Assembly (NCBI GenBank): GCA_017163975.1
Contig: JAFFSR010000347.1
Location: 6,128,001 to 6,192,000, forward strand
Direction of reading: 5' to 3'
Origin: Anastatus disparis
Taxonomy: Eukaryota; Arthropoda; Insecta; Hymenoptera; Eupelmidae
DNA: 64,000 nucleotides
Shown here: piece by piece, positions 12,808 through 24,588 of the stretch
Layout of the letters: each line of letters begins with the position of its first letter
Numbering within the stretch: position 1 is the stretch's first letter
Made by a program: the position numbers and the translations under genes
Notes under the pieces: model-generated
Database searches by the model: none
What the model was told of the DNA's origin: nothing
The model's input: only the letters and a program-made list of their open reading frames with translations

Positions 12808-13949
12808 TTAAGGTTTAGACTTGGCCAGAGTCCATCGTAAATATTGCTTTTTCGTTCTCGTCTGAGCAACGATTTTCTCGTTACCGCCATACTACTCCTT
12901 AGATTAAACAAAACTTTCAATAAAAGATTTTTATGTCTCGTTCTCGTTCTGTATATGAATTTAATAATTATTCATTTACATTTATGTGTATACGTATACA
13001 CGCATATATACGTATACGTATGTACACTCGTACGTAAGTGTATATCTCGTATTCATTTACTGCTTATATTCGTGTATGTACATATATAAGTTACAAACTC
13101 CTCGTATATACGTATATACTCGTCGCTCTCATATAAGTGACATAGTTATAGATTTATTTTGCACTGGTTTATTTTAATTTAATTTATTTCACCACTTTAT
13201 TTGTAATTTAATTTATTTTATATTAAATTTGGCATGCATTATTATTTAGACCTCGTTTGATTATATGTTTGTGCGTTTTTATATGCTATATGGCGTCCCA
13301 TAGCTATCATACAGCACACATATACAACTCATTCCTTACATCCCGCTCGTTCATCGTTATAGTCTTCATTTGCATTTCTTGTTTCTCGTTCCTTACGAGT
13401 GGCGACACGTTCGTCGTGGCATCGTTCATCGCGAGCTTCTCTTTATGCGCCATCTTTCTTTCACGCGTGCGTGCTCTCTGTCTCTCGTTCGTCTCATCGT
13501 TTCTTAGTAAACCACATTCGTTAATTCTTTTTCTCGTACTGACTCCTTTCTTCTTTTCTCCTTTTCCTCTGCTACAACTAACCCATGTTAGTCTATATAA
13601 AAAGGACAAGAGATGAGAGAGCAGCATGGAGCCTTTTTATTTTTCTTTTAGATAAAAGTTGCAGATACAACTATAAGAAAAACAAAAATACTCCTTAAAT
13701 TTATTCGCTACATCAAATCACAAAAACTCGCACATGCAGCGACCCCAGGACGCCTCTCGATTGTCGTCCATTCCTTGCTTTACTCGCGAGAACACAAGGA
13801 ACGCTTTTTCACTTTTCAACACCTTGCCTAGTAGTTGTTGTTGAGGTTCTTTTTCGCCATCATCACTCAGCGCAGTAAAAGCTTGCTGGTGAAAATACTT
13901 TTCGCCATCTTCGCACAGCGCAGTTGAAGCTTGCTGGGCTACCATAACC

Positions 13950-14242
13950 TTATGAGATTATTTTAGTTAGCAGAGCTGAGGATGCACTCAATGAAACACA
14001 CATTTAAGTATAAAGTCAATAAAGTTTATTTATTTATATACACTCAACAGAAAGTCACTTGTTGGATATAAAATATTAAAGTAAACACTCGTTTAAAAAC
14101 TGGCTTTGCATTCACGCGCACGTCTCCATAAGAACTGATAAAGTGTATGCAGCTAGATAGTAGAGAAGGGACGTTTAGAGGGCGCTAGGGTCTCTAGCAA
14201 TATAACTAACAACCAGCTAAGGATGTGCGCTTATTCTTAACA
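13950..14242 (-). repeat. 5' LTR of the copia element
   Basis: Partner of 5753-6044. On the minus strand it starts TGTTAAGAATAAG and ends CTCATAA. The primer-binding site GGTTATGGTAGCCCAG follows directly inside at 13949-13934. Confidence 0.9.
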
Positions 14243-14247
14243 GAAAT

Positions 14248-14638
14248 ATTTCAGTAATATTTGCACAAATATTTCAAGGAAACCTTTACGAAATGTTAAT
14301 TAAATATTACATTATCATTCGGACATCAATAAAAATAAATATTACATTATCATTCGAACATCGATAAAAATATTTGATGAAAGAAGTGAAATTTTAACTT
14401 TATTTCAGAAAATCAAGATTATATTATAATTCTACTTATAATTGATTTATTATTTCACAGAAATATTTCTTAAAAGTTTGATAGAATGTTTTACAAGTAT
14501 TCCGCTATTTTATTCGGAAATCGCTGATGTGAAATCTTTGGTAAAGCTTTCAAAAATATTTCGTAAAAGATGTTAGTGAAATGTTTTAACGAAATTTTTT
14601 AGTATTTTTTTAGAAGTCGAGAATCTTGCAAAGTAATA
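14248..14638. repeat. CCCACATAG element, second remnant
   Basis: AT-rich repeat blocks (AAATCTTTGGTAAAGCTTTC, AAATATTTC) continuing the host element between the copia insertion and the next hairpin. No gene seen. Confidence 0.65.
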
Positions 14639-15348
14639 CAGTCGACGATCCGAGTCCCGCCGCCTTCTCCTCCATCGACTCGCTCGTGCGTTACCCCCAC
14701 TCGCTGACTAAAACAATTTGTTTCCAAACATTCTGAGTCCCGCCGCTGCTCTATACGACTTATTCACTTGTAAAAATGGGTTTATTAATTTCATTTTTTT
14801 GTTTAGAATACAACAAATGTTTATTGAAATAAAAAGTAACAAAATAATATAATATTGCATAATTCTTATTTATATCTACTGAAAAAAATAGAAAAATTAA
14901 ACTAGATATATTTAATCAATCAATAAAATGTTATTTATTTGAAAATTTAAGTGATTGCTTTATAAATAAAAGATAAAATAAATCTTATTTCATTTCATTT
15001 TCATAATAATAATGAGTATTTAGTTCATCAATAAATAATATATTCTTTAATTTTTAAATTTATGTTATCTATAAATAAAAAAATTTAATTTTTATATTTT
15101 TTATAGTAAATATAAATGAGAATTATCCAATATTACAATATTTTTTGTTACCTTTTATTTCAATAAACGTTCATTGTATTCTAAACAAAAAAATTAAACT
15201 AATAAATCCATTTTTACAAGTTAAAAAGTCGCATAGAGCAGCGGCGGGACTCAGAATGTTTGGAAACGAATTTTTTTAGTCAGCGAGTGGGGGTAACGCA
15301 TGAGCGAGTCGATAGCGGAGAAGGCGGCGGGACTCAGATCGTCGACTG
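14639..15348. mobile_element. CAGTCGACGATC hairpin element, TA duplication
   Basis: CAGTCGACGATC...GATCGTCGACTG with TA on both sides (14637-14638, 15349-15350). Arms of ~200 bp match closely, including GAGTCCCGCCGC blocks and a TTTAGAATACAA-type stretch; the ~300-bp centre is AT-rich. No ORF. Most likely a non-autonomous Tc1/mariner-type element. Confidence 0.88.
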
Positions 15349-15350
15349 TA

Positions 15351-16031
15351 TTGTGAAAAGTTTTATAAAATATTTTGTAAAGTTTTATTTGAAAGCCTGC
15401 AACAATATTTTGTTGAAAGATTTCTTGAAAGTTTGATAAAATATTTCATAAATATTTTTCTTTTAGATTTAGAAATCGTCGATGTGAAATCTTTAGTAAA
15501 GCTTTCAAAAACATTTCGTGAAATATTTCGATGAAATGTTTTAACAATATTTTTTCGTAGTTATTTTAATTGAGAATCTGGCACGTTAATATTGTTAAAA
15601 ATTTATGGAATATTTCGGTATTTTTTATTTGAAACTTTGATGCAATATTTCAGTAAAAAGTTCCTTGAAAGCTTGATAAAATATTTTATAAATATTTCAG
15701 TATTCGATTTAAAAGTAACTGATGTGAAATCTTTAGTAAATTTTTAGAAATATTTCATGAAAGATTTTTATGAAATGTTTTAACAAATTTCGATAAATAT
15801 TTCATGAAATGTTTCTTAAAGGTTTTATCGAATGATTAAAAAATTGCACTTAATATTTCAGAAATATTTATGAAACTATTTTTCAAAACATTTCGTTGAA
15901 ATTTTCTTGCTATGTGGAATGTGAAGTATTCCGCAAAGCTTTACAGAATCTTTCATAAAAGATTTTAGTAAAAAGTTTTAACAAAATTTTGAGTGGGCTT
16001 TGGGAGATAAATATAATAAAATATTGTTGAA
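15351..16031. repeat. CCCACATAG element, third remnant
   Basis: Three diverged copies of the ~240-bp unit, each with a GATGTGAAATCTTTAGTAAA- or GAAGTATTCCGCAAAG-like block. No gene. Confidence 0.65.
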
Positions 16032-17073
16032 AAAGGCTATAGCAGAATAAGCATGGTGAATTTGTCCCCTCCAAAATGGCGTATCTGATATGGGTCACTT
16101 GAAATTTTATCAAAAAATATTAAGAAAGCCAAAATTACAGACCCCCAAAACCTTATGTAGGAGTAATAAAGCTAAAAAACGTGATTTTTCGATTTTATTT
16201 TTTTACAACTAGTCCCTGCATTCCAGAGGCTTGTAAAAAATCATGAAAGTAAGTTTTTCCTTTCTAAATAATTACAATTTTTTACGAAACTCATGACCTC
16301 AAAATTGGCTCCGAAAACCCTCATTAAAATTTTTAATCAGTGTTTTTTCATCCCAGATTTCGAGGCACTAAACTCAATATAGGTATTTTTTATGTATTTT
16401 TCCTGCTCTTCACGATGCCGTCATTAGTTTACAAAAAAATGGTGGCACATCCAATTTTCGGCCAAAAATCGTTTTTTTTTTGGCTTTTTTACGGGGTTTT
16501 AAACATTAATGATGGAATAAATTACTATATTATGGCTCTAAATAACTCTTTTTCTATTAATTTCCACTTTCTGTTGAGTTCTGAAATGAGATTGAAGATA
16601 TTATCAGCTGAACACGATATTCTACGCTCATGATTTTCATGGGATTATTTAAAGATTCTGTTGAGAGAATTGGAAAGACATATTTTTCTAATCCATACAT
16701 GTTCTTTACAACTGTATACTCAGATTTGCAATATTTTAACCCATTAACTATGAAAATTTACCGAGATCTAATTTTTTTGAGGTTATGTAATAATTTCATT
16801 TGAATATATTTTATTTAAATAGTTTAAATTACAAATATCAGTATTTTGTATGACTTTCTATTATTTTGTCTTATTAGATTTACGATATTTTCATTCAGAC
16901 GTTCCAGTATTTGCCAAAAACTGATTGTATTTTTAGTTTATGTACAAATTGTATCGACTTATGTTACATTTAAAAAGCCTAAAACAATGATTTTGCGTTT
17001 TCTTATGTTACCATTTTTCAAACATATTTTCAGTATATTACGATGCGCGCTAAACACAGTATTTTGAGAATAT

Positions 17074-18116
17074 CCCTACCGAAAAAAGCCAAGTAATTAA
17101 TCACTTGATTTATCATCTTATTTATTATATGATTAATCACCTGATAAATCACCTGACTTAATGACATGATCTGACAGTCGATTAATCAAGTGAAAAATCA
17201 AGTGATTAATCAGATGAAATATCAGGTAATGAAATGACAAATCAGGTGATTAATCTAGTAAAATATCAAGTGATTATTTAGGTATTATGATTCATTCTAT
17301 AGGTTTTATTTGTATCTATATTATATTTTATTAGTTGACCAATATAACATAGTTTTAATAATCGAGGATTTCAATGGTAGAAATCAAAGATACAATCTTA
17401 AATGTTTTCAACATCTATTGAATTATAGAACAGATGCAAAAACAATACATAAGAATATATATTCTAATGTATTGTTTTTGCATCTGTTCTATAATTACCA
17501 TAATAATTATAGAACTTCAGTATTACCATGGTAATATTGAAGTCTGAAATTTTGGGCTTTCTTCATGTGTATATGTACCCAATTATTCCCTAAAATTACT
17601 TGAAAAATGGAAACTTGGTGATATGAATATGATAAATGTATCGGCATTGTATATATTCTTATATGTTGTTTTTGCATCTGTTCTATAATTCAATGGATGT
17701 TGAAAACATTTAAGATTGTATCTTTGATTTCTACCATTGAAATCCTCGATTATTAAAACTATGTTATTATTGGTCAACTAATAAAAATATAATATAGATA
17801 CAAATAAAACCTATAGAATGAATCATGATACCTAAATAATTACTTGATATTTTACTTGATTAATCACCTGATTTTCATTTTATTTCATTACCTGATTTTT
17901 CATCTGATTAATCACTTGATTTTTCACTTGATTAATCACTTGATTTTTCATTTGATTTCATTACCTGATTTTTCATCTGATTAATCACATGATTTGTTAC
18001 TTCATTAATCACCTGTCAGATCATGTCATAAAGTCAGGTTATTTATCAGGTGATTAATCATATAATAAATAAGATGATAAATCAAGTGATTAATCTCTTG
18101 GCTTTTTTCAGTAGGG
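17074..18116. mobile_element. CCCTACCG hairpin element nested in the palindrome
   Basis: CCCTACCGAAAAAAGCCAAG mirrored by its complement ending GTAGGG at 18116. The outer arms are full of repeated TGATTAATCACCTGAT-type words, themselves palindromic. A block at ~17310-17445 is mirrored at ~17648-17800. AT flanks both ends. The left end resembles CCCTACTGAAAAA at 60298. Confidence 0.85.
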
Positions 18117-18445
18117 ATGTAATGCTTTTATTTAGGTATGTTATTTTTACTAAGTTTAAAACAGTTACTTTTAAGTGTACTTGGATCATTTCTTAAATAT
18201 CATGGTACGAATAATATTTTGTCAAAAACCGTAATTTTTTATTTAAATAACGTTTATAACAGAATTGGTATGAAAAGTAATTTTCTTATTTTTATAGTTT
18301 GCGTAGTGTATAATTAAATAAATTATAGAAAAATGTTAAATGTAATTCAAGACAATATAAACTCAAGGTTAGTGACGAATGAAGCTTCTCACAACAAAAA
18401 TGGCTACGGAAAATCTGACCTTCTAACATAAGTCAATATAATTTG

Positions 18446-18577
18446 TACACTTGGCGGAAACGATATTTTTCCGAATCTTTTCAAATGTTCCAATAAAAAC
18501 GAAGTTTAAAACGGAAAGTTCCAATGGAAGGTTAGAATTTTAAATCATTCGGAAAAATATCTTTTCCGCCAAGTGTA
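18446..18577. mobile_element. 132-bp hairpin MITE
   Basis: TACACTTGGCGGAAA at the left mirrored at the right, with TA at each end. It has a small AT-rich centre and sits in the right half of the 16032-19488 palindrome; the left half lacks it, so it arrived later than the palindrome. Confidence 0.85.
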
Positions 18578-19488
18578 CATAAACTTAAACTACAATCAGT
18601 TTTTGGCAAATACTGGAACGTCTGAATGAAAATATCGTAAATCTAATAAGACAAAATAATAGAAAGTCATACAAAATACTGATATTTGTAATTTAAGTTA
18701 TTTAAATAAAATATATTCAAATGAAATTATTACATAACCTCAAAAAAATTAGATTTCGGTAAATTTTCATAGTTAATGAGTTAAAATATTGTAAATCTGA
18801 GTATACAGTTGTAAAGAACATGTATGGATTAGAAAAATATGTCTTTCCAATTCTCTCAACAGAATCTTTAAATAACCCCATGAAAATCATGAGCGTAGAA
18901 TATCGTGTTCAGCTGATAATATCTTCAATTTCATTTCAGAACTCAACAGAAAGTGGAAATTAATAGAAAAAGAGTTATTTAGAGCCATAATATAGTAATT
19001 TATTCCATCATTAATGTTTAAAACCCCGTAAAAAAGCCAAAAAAAAACGATTTTTGGCCGAAAATTGGGTGTGCCACCATTTTTTTGTAAACTAATGACG
19101 GCATCGTGAAGAGCAGGAAAAAATACATAAAAAATACCTATATTGAGTTTAGTGCCTCGAAATCTGGGATGTAAAAACACTGATTAAAAATTTTAATGAG
19201 GGTTTTCGGAGCCAATTTTGAGGTCATGAGTTTCGTAAAAAATTTTAATTATTTAGAAAGGAAAAACCTACTTTCATGATTTTTTACAAGCCTCTGGAAT
19301 GCAGAGACTAGTTGTAAAAAAATAAAATCGAAAAATCACGTTTTTTAGCTTTATTACTCCTACATGGGGTTTTGGGGGTCTGGAATTTTGGCTTTCTTAA
19401 TATTTTTCGATAAAATTTCAAGTGACCCATATCAGATACGCCATTTAGGAGGGGGCAAATTCACCATGCTTATTCTGCTATAGCCTTT

Positions 19489-19947
19489 ATGAAATATTTC
19501 AGTAAGCCTCATTTCAAATTTCTAGACAGTATTTCATTGAAATATTTCTGAAAAGTTTAATAAAAAGTTTCATAAATATTTCAGGTACTGATCCACTTAT
19601 GGTCGATATGAAATATTACATAAAGCTTTACAAAATCTTTCATAAAAGAATCCAGTGAAATGTTTCAACAATATTTCGAGTCGGCTTTGAGAAATCAAAA
19701 ATTTCGCAAAGCAATATTTTTGAAATATCTACGAAATTTTTCAGGAAGACTTATTTGAAAGTTTAATGAAATGTTTCATAAATATTTTAGATTTTGATCC
19801 ACTTACGACCGATATGAAATATTCCATAAAACTTTACAAAATCTTACATGAAAGATTTCAGTGAAATATTTAAACAATATTTCAAGTCGGCTTTGGGAGA
19901 TTAAAAATCTTGCTAAGTAATATTGCTAAAATATTTATGAAATATTT
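19489..19947. repeat. CCCACATAG element, fourth remnant
   Basis: Two ~230-bp units with the GATCCACTTA(T/C)G(G/A)(T/C)CGATATGAAATATT block. The sequence continues across Polinton A at 49127, where the same unit type resumes. Confidence 0.75.
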
Positions 19948-19957
19948 TAGGAAAGTA

Positions 19958-20198
19958 CACAGAGAAAAAAAACCATTGCGTTTACTGTGCTTAGTTTAGT
20001 AACCTTTAGAGGGCGCTTCCTCAGTTACAGCTACTCAAGATTTCAGTTAATTTAACTTAAATAGGTTCTACTGAACTGTCACTTCAGTTGGGACAACGTA
20101 ATTACTTCGGTTAAATTTACTGAACTCCTTCTTACTGATGTACTTAGGTTAAATTTACTGAAGTCTTCAGTAAGCGCAACTGTTTTTTTTTCTCCGTG
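19958..20198. mobile_element. MITE in the terminal bases of Polinton A
   Basis: CACAGAGAAAAAAAACCATTG...GCAACTGTTTTTTTTTCTCCGTG with TA duplicated at 19956-19957 and 20199-20200. It interrupts the fourth base of the Polinton terminus. The internal GGTTAAATTTACTGAA repeats are short. No ORF. Confidence 0.88.
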
Positions 20199-20200
20199 TA

Positions 20201-20344
20201 GTATGTAGACAGGTATAGCGAGTCATAACAAATGACGTCACGCGCTATACCTATCTACGTTTACATAAACAACCCATTAAGATAACGATGTTTACATAAC
20301 AAATAAGATAAGATAACACTTTGATTACATAAACAATCAATTAA
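20201..20344. repeat. Left TIR of Polinton A, outer part
   Basis: Inverted copy of 48970-49117. It begins with TAGACAGGTATAGCG, whose near-complement CGCTATACCTATCTA lies at 20241-20255, so the terminus can fold on itself around a TGACGTCA (20233-20240). The (TAAGATAAGATAACACTTTGATTACAT) unit appears once here against three times in the right TIR. Confidence 0.9.
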
Positions 20345-20744
20345 GAGTCAGCTGTATACCGACACAGTAACCTGTTTTACCGAATCTATTTTAAATTTAT
20401 TTTTTATAAAAACTAATAGCTTCAGGTAGAAATAAAGAGATGGTTTCGATTCGTGTAATAGAAAGCAATATTTTCTCTGATAAGAATAATTTAATTCCAC
20501 CGCTTTATTTTCAAGAAAAGTTGGAATAACTTGAAAATCCCATTATTTGACACTAATTTCTATTTTTTTAAGTTATTCCAACTTTTCTTTAAAATGAAGC
20601 AATAAAATTAATTTATACTAATCAAAGAAAATATTACATTTTATTAAACACATCGAAACCATCTCTTTATTTTTGCCTCTTGTTGCTAATTTTGGGAAAA
20701 AAGTCAATTTTTTAATTAGAAAAGTACAGAGATACAGCGGACTC
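20345..20744. mobile_element. TTAA-flanked MITE in the left TIR of Polinton A
   Basis: GAGTCAGCTGTATACC at the left and GATACAGCGGACTC at the right, flanked by TTAA (20341-20344, 20745-20748). An inner inverted block surrounds ~20550 (AAAGTTGGAATAACTT...AAGTTATTCCAACTTT). Same TTAA family as 12379-12807 and 61138-61477. Confidence 0.85.
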
Positions 20745-20909
20745 TTAAGATATTATTATTATTATTATTATTAAGGATATCGGGTAGGCAGTTCTATGGG
20801 AATAGAACCACCAATGCTGCCTAGGCCAAAGGCCCTTTGCAACCCCATAGTTTAGTTCCACCAGCAACCCTTCACCACAACCTTATGGATGGGTTCCGAG
20901 CATGTGCGG

Positions 20910-23900
20910 TTAGACATAGTTAGATACGCAGTGTATCGTGATCTCTTTATATAAGGAAATCACATTATTTAGAGGAAGTGCCCTGATTTTGTTAATATCA
21001 GGGCACTCCATTCCTATGTGTTTCATTCTAGTTGTCGCTAGTTCCTCACACTTACAGAGGATGTGCTGAACCGTCTCCAAGGCGGCCCCGCACCATCTGC
21101 ATGCAGGAGAACCAGCTACTTTCATATTGTACATGTGGTAATTTAATTTACCATGTCCTGTCGCTATTTGTGCGACTATGTTTATATCTTCTCTGCCTAG
21201 GTTCAGACCCCGTGCCAACCACGCATGATTAGGATCATCACCAAGCAGAGCTTTAGCTTGCTTGCAACCTGGTGTATCCCTCCAGGTTGTTCTATGTTGT
21301 GTCTCTCGCCATTGACACATTTTTTCCTTAATTTGGCTCATCTGAATTCCCAAAGCAGGCTCAGGGCCAATTAGTGGTGTTTTTGCAGACAATTTTGCTA
21401 GGTCGTTTGCTACCCTGTTGCCTTTGATTCCCACGTGACTGAGAACCCAGTAAAGTTTGAGTTTCCTGCATCTTTCTCCTAAAGTATTTAGTGAGTTGAT
21501 GCATTCCTCCACTAGACTAGACTTAGTTTTGTAGCTTTTTAAGGCCATGAGTGCCCCTTTGCTATCCGAACAGATGTTCACTATGTCTTGGTTGTTCGCA
21601 TCTAGTGCCATCTGAGCAGAAATCAGTATAGCCACCAGTTCTGCCTGAAAAATTGAAGCCTGCTTGCCTAGCGGGATCATAGTCCCCTTCCCAAGCCTCC
21701 TTCGATAGATGCCTGCTCCAGTACCCGTTGCGGATTTTGATCCATCCGTGTACCAGATGTCGCCTGAGTTCGGTATTCTATCGTTACCTTTTCCTGACAG
21801 CCAGTCTTCTTTGGTTGGGAAAATCACCTCGAATTTATTGTCGAAGTGATATTTCGTCACCATCAAATCTGACCTCATCTTTAATAGTACATCTTGTTTA
21901 AGGCAAGGAGGGTTAGTGTGTTCACCTCTCCCTGTCCACATGTTGAGAGCAATCAGTCTGCATGCAGACCTTGTAGCAGCCTCTTGTACATACAGTTGTA
22001 AGGGTGCCACTCCCATCAAGAATCCCAGGGCTTCTATGGGAGTAGTCCTCATTGCCCCTGTCATGGCTCTCAGGACAAGTCCCCTTAGCCTATCTAGGGG
22101 CTTCGCAGTTGTTGTTTGGCTGGTGCGTTTCCACCATACCACTGCTGCGTAAGTTAGTCTAGGAATGAGAATTGTCCTAAACATCCACAAGATGGTTGAG
22201 GGTTTAAGTCCCCAATTCCTTCCAATATTTCTTCTGCTAAGCCAAAACATACTGGTGAGCTTCCTGCAGCACTCTTCTACCTGGGGTTTCCAGTGTAGCT
22301 TGCTGTCCAGTATCACCCCCCAAGTATTTAGCCTCGGATTTTGGTGTTAATACTTGGCCTCCTAGCTTTAAGGTTTTATGCAGTTTCCACTTATACCTCT
22401 TCGTGAAGACCACCACCTCTGTTTTGCTAGGGTTGATAGACAGTTTGTTGGTTTTGCACCAGTTCCAAAGTCTGTCCAGTGCTGCCTGTAATACATCTGC
22501 TAGTGGTTCAAGGAAACGCCCCCTCACCACTATCATTATATCATCGGCATATCCAATGACATGGCATACGGTTTCTTTAACACAGGTTAAGGCACCTTCT
22601 GCCACCAAGTTCCATTCTAACGGGGAAATCACACCACCTTAAGGACAGCCATTTGCCACTGTACCCCTGACCGTGGTGTCACCCCTGGTTACTTCCAATA
22701 ATCGGTGACTCAGCATGTCACGGATCCAGTTCGTGATCATGCCCGGCACTCCTTTATTCTCGGCTGCTTTGCAAATAGCCTCTGTTGGGGTATTGTTGAA
22801 AGCCCCCTCTACATCCAGGAGGGCTCGTATGGCGAATCCTCCTGTTTCTATTTCTTCCTCGATTAATGACATTGCTTTGTGCAGTGCCGTATCGGTAGAT
22901 TTGCCTTCTGTGTAGGCGTGTTGTTCTGGTGATAGCGGATTCTGTGTGAGAACCGTCTCCTTAATGTATCTGTTGATGAGCCTCTCTATCGACTTAAGCA
23001 AAAAGGACATCAGACAAATAGGTCTGAAGTCCTTTGCCGTGGAGTAGCTGCTTCTTCCTGGTTTAGGAATGAAAACTACTCTTGAATTCCTCCAGTTTTC
23101 GGGTGTATAAGCCCAGCAACAAACAGGCTTTCGCCAGTCTCACGAAAGGGCCGAGGATAACCTCCGTGCCCTGCTGAAGCAGGACCGGGTACACCCCGTC
23201 CACCCCGGGAGACTTAAACGGCCCAAAGGAGAACCAGGACCACCTGACACGGTCTGGGGAGACAATCCCGGCTGCAAGCTTTAATCTAGCTGACTTGTCA
23301 GCGGGTCCACCGCAACGAGGACCCCAATTCACCCGTGAAGGGTTATCAGGTTGATCACTCTCCCCACCCTCCAAGTTAATAAAACCCGGAAAGTGCGTCC
23401 TCATCAGGCAGCCCAAGGTCTCCCTGTCCGTCACTGAGTAACCACCCTCTGGGAGTCTAATGGCACCCAACCATGCCTCCGGATTCCGTGCAAACAGTTT
23501 GTCAAGTCGGGATGCCTCCGGACCTTGTTCCACTTCCGAACAGAACTTCCTCCATCCTTCCGTGTGGGCCCTTCTGACCTCCCTTCTATATTCTTTCTGT
23601 TTGTCTCTCCACTTCTGCCAAGGTAACTCCTCTTTGGATTTTTTGGCCTTTTTGAACAATCTTTTGACTGTCTCCTCAAGAGTTTCCAGTTTTTGATTCC
23701 ACCATGGAGACTCATATTCTGTCCTTGCTTTCTTGAGAGGACAGCTCTTAGAGAATGCCGAGATGATAGACTGTTGGAGCATTTTCGCCGCCCCTTCTAT
23801 CTCTTCCCTGTTCCCAATATTTTTAGGGAATTCTCTCATTGCTAATGAGAGTTCCTTTTTGTATGTACCCCAGTCCGTATTCCTTGGATTCCTAATCCAT

Positions 23901-24588
23901 TTGACCTCCTGAAACAGAAAACAAATATTAAATGGATCTGTGCATGATCAGAGAGCGTCGGTTCTTTCGACACTCTCCCATCCTGCACAGCATGAATAAA
24001 GTTTTGTGAACACAGTGTTAGGTCGATCACCTCTCTTCTCTTTATATGAAAGAAGGTAGCTTCCGAACCCCTGTTAAGAATATTTAGTTCAGTGGTGGCT
24101 AAGTACTAGAGTAGGGCCGATCCTCTAGCATTCGTGTCCGTGCTGCCCCACACCGTATGGTGCGCATTGGCATCACATCCCAAAACCAGAGGGAGACCCC
24201 TCTCGCCACAATAGTCCACCAACTTAATTACCTCTTTTGTAGGAATCTCTTCCTCATAGGGGGGATAGACTGAGGCTAGTACTACCTCCTTTAAAACACC
24301 TCTTATGGAGAGTTTTACCTTAGTAGCCACTACATCTCGAGTAATGACTGCTATAAGTGGCGTGTTTTCTAGACCTTTGATCCAGATACACGCTCTGGAT
24401 TTGACTGCTGTTGGATCTTTGACAATTTTGCCACCTCTTCCAAGTCCTTTAATAGAGTCTTTGACGGTCCATGGTTCTTGTATCAATGATACATATGTTC
24501 GCGCCACAGACTGACTCCTCGCAAGAAGAGCTGAGGAGTCTTTACTGTGGTACAAGTTAATCTGAGTAATTTTAAGGATCCCCTCCAT
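20910..24588 (-). pseudogene. LOA-type LINE ORF2: endonuclease, reverse transcriptase, RNase H, CCHC
   Basis: From the 5' end: endonuclease 24588-24106 (ITQINLYHSKDSS start, SLIQEPW, GCDANAHHTVWGS), a frameshifted linker with a Lys/Arg-rich block 23839-23063, then reverse transcriptase 23010-22240 with ALLDVEGAFNNTP, a GCP-stop-GG motif where a TAA interrupts the usual GCPQGG, and IGYADDIMIVV. After a further frameshift, 22316-20910 is open for 468 codons: thumb, then RNase H (YTDGSKSATGTGAG, FQAELVAI, SDSKGAL, HVGIKGNRVANDLAK) and CX2CX4HX4C-like CRWCGAALETVQHILC. RNase H places it in the Jockey/I group; the N-terminal endonuclease style suggests LOA. Non-functional because of at least three frame breaks and the stop. 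Confidence 0.88.

Larger units (their letters stand above)
6045..13949 (-). pseudogene. Eroded gag-pol of the copia element
   Basis: About 6.5 kb once the three nested MITEs are removed. The sense (minus) strand is A-rich with many AACGAG words. All frames are closed every few dozen codons. RNase H and C-terminal fragments can be traced near 6180-6800. A 75-codon open stretch begins just inside the 5' LTR at 13945-13718, where gag should start, but I do not recognise it as gag. Small open stretches at 9209-8973 and 9402-9211 are also unrecognised. No reverse-transcriptase catalytic motif was convincing. Confidence 0.6.
5748..14247 (-). mobile_element. Decayed Ty1/copia LTR retrotransposon, with GAAAT target duplication
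   Basis: Two direct repeats of ~292 bp (5753-6044 and 13950-14242) are flanked by GAAAT at 5748-5752 and 14243-14247. On the minus strand the LTR starts TGTTAAGAAT, carries AATAAA-type signals, and the 5' LTR is followed by GGTTATGGTAGCCCAG, the half-initiator-tRNA primer site typical of insect copia. A polypurine tract (GCGGGAGGGAG) precedes the 3' LTR. In the minus frames at ~6180-6800 I can follow eroded copia RNase H and the C-terminal TDE-ADI-TKPL-type block (DILIEPLTFELHKN). No long ORF survives, and several MITEs sit inside. Confidence 0.85.
16032..19488. mobile_element. 3.4-kb palindromic element with two nested hairpins
   Basis: AAAGGCTATAGCAGAATAAG at the left is mirrored by its complement ending at 19488. 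The arms (16032-~16960 and ~18590-19488) are about 97% identical by eye. The centre contains a second palindrome (17074-18116) and the right side a third (18446-18577). Removing both leaves ~2.3 kb. The mirrored 97-codon open stretch at 16340-16633 (+) and 18887-19180 (-) is one sequence read on opposite arms and carries no recognisable domain. The target duplication is unclear. Confidence 0.85.

Noticed and set aside
13257..13627. Opposite-strand open frames of 119 and 106 codons in the copia interior
   Set aside because: Overlapping on both strands, low-complexity, no gag or pol motif; treated as eroded gag region.
16340..19180. Mirrored 97-codon open frames at 16340-16633 (+) and 18887-19180 (-) as a conserved gene
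   Set aside because: They are the two arms of one palindrome, so similarity is structural; no domain, and AT-rich composition explains the openness.
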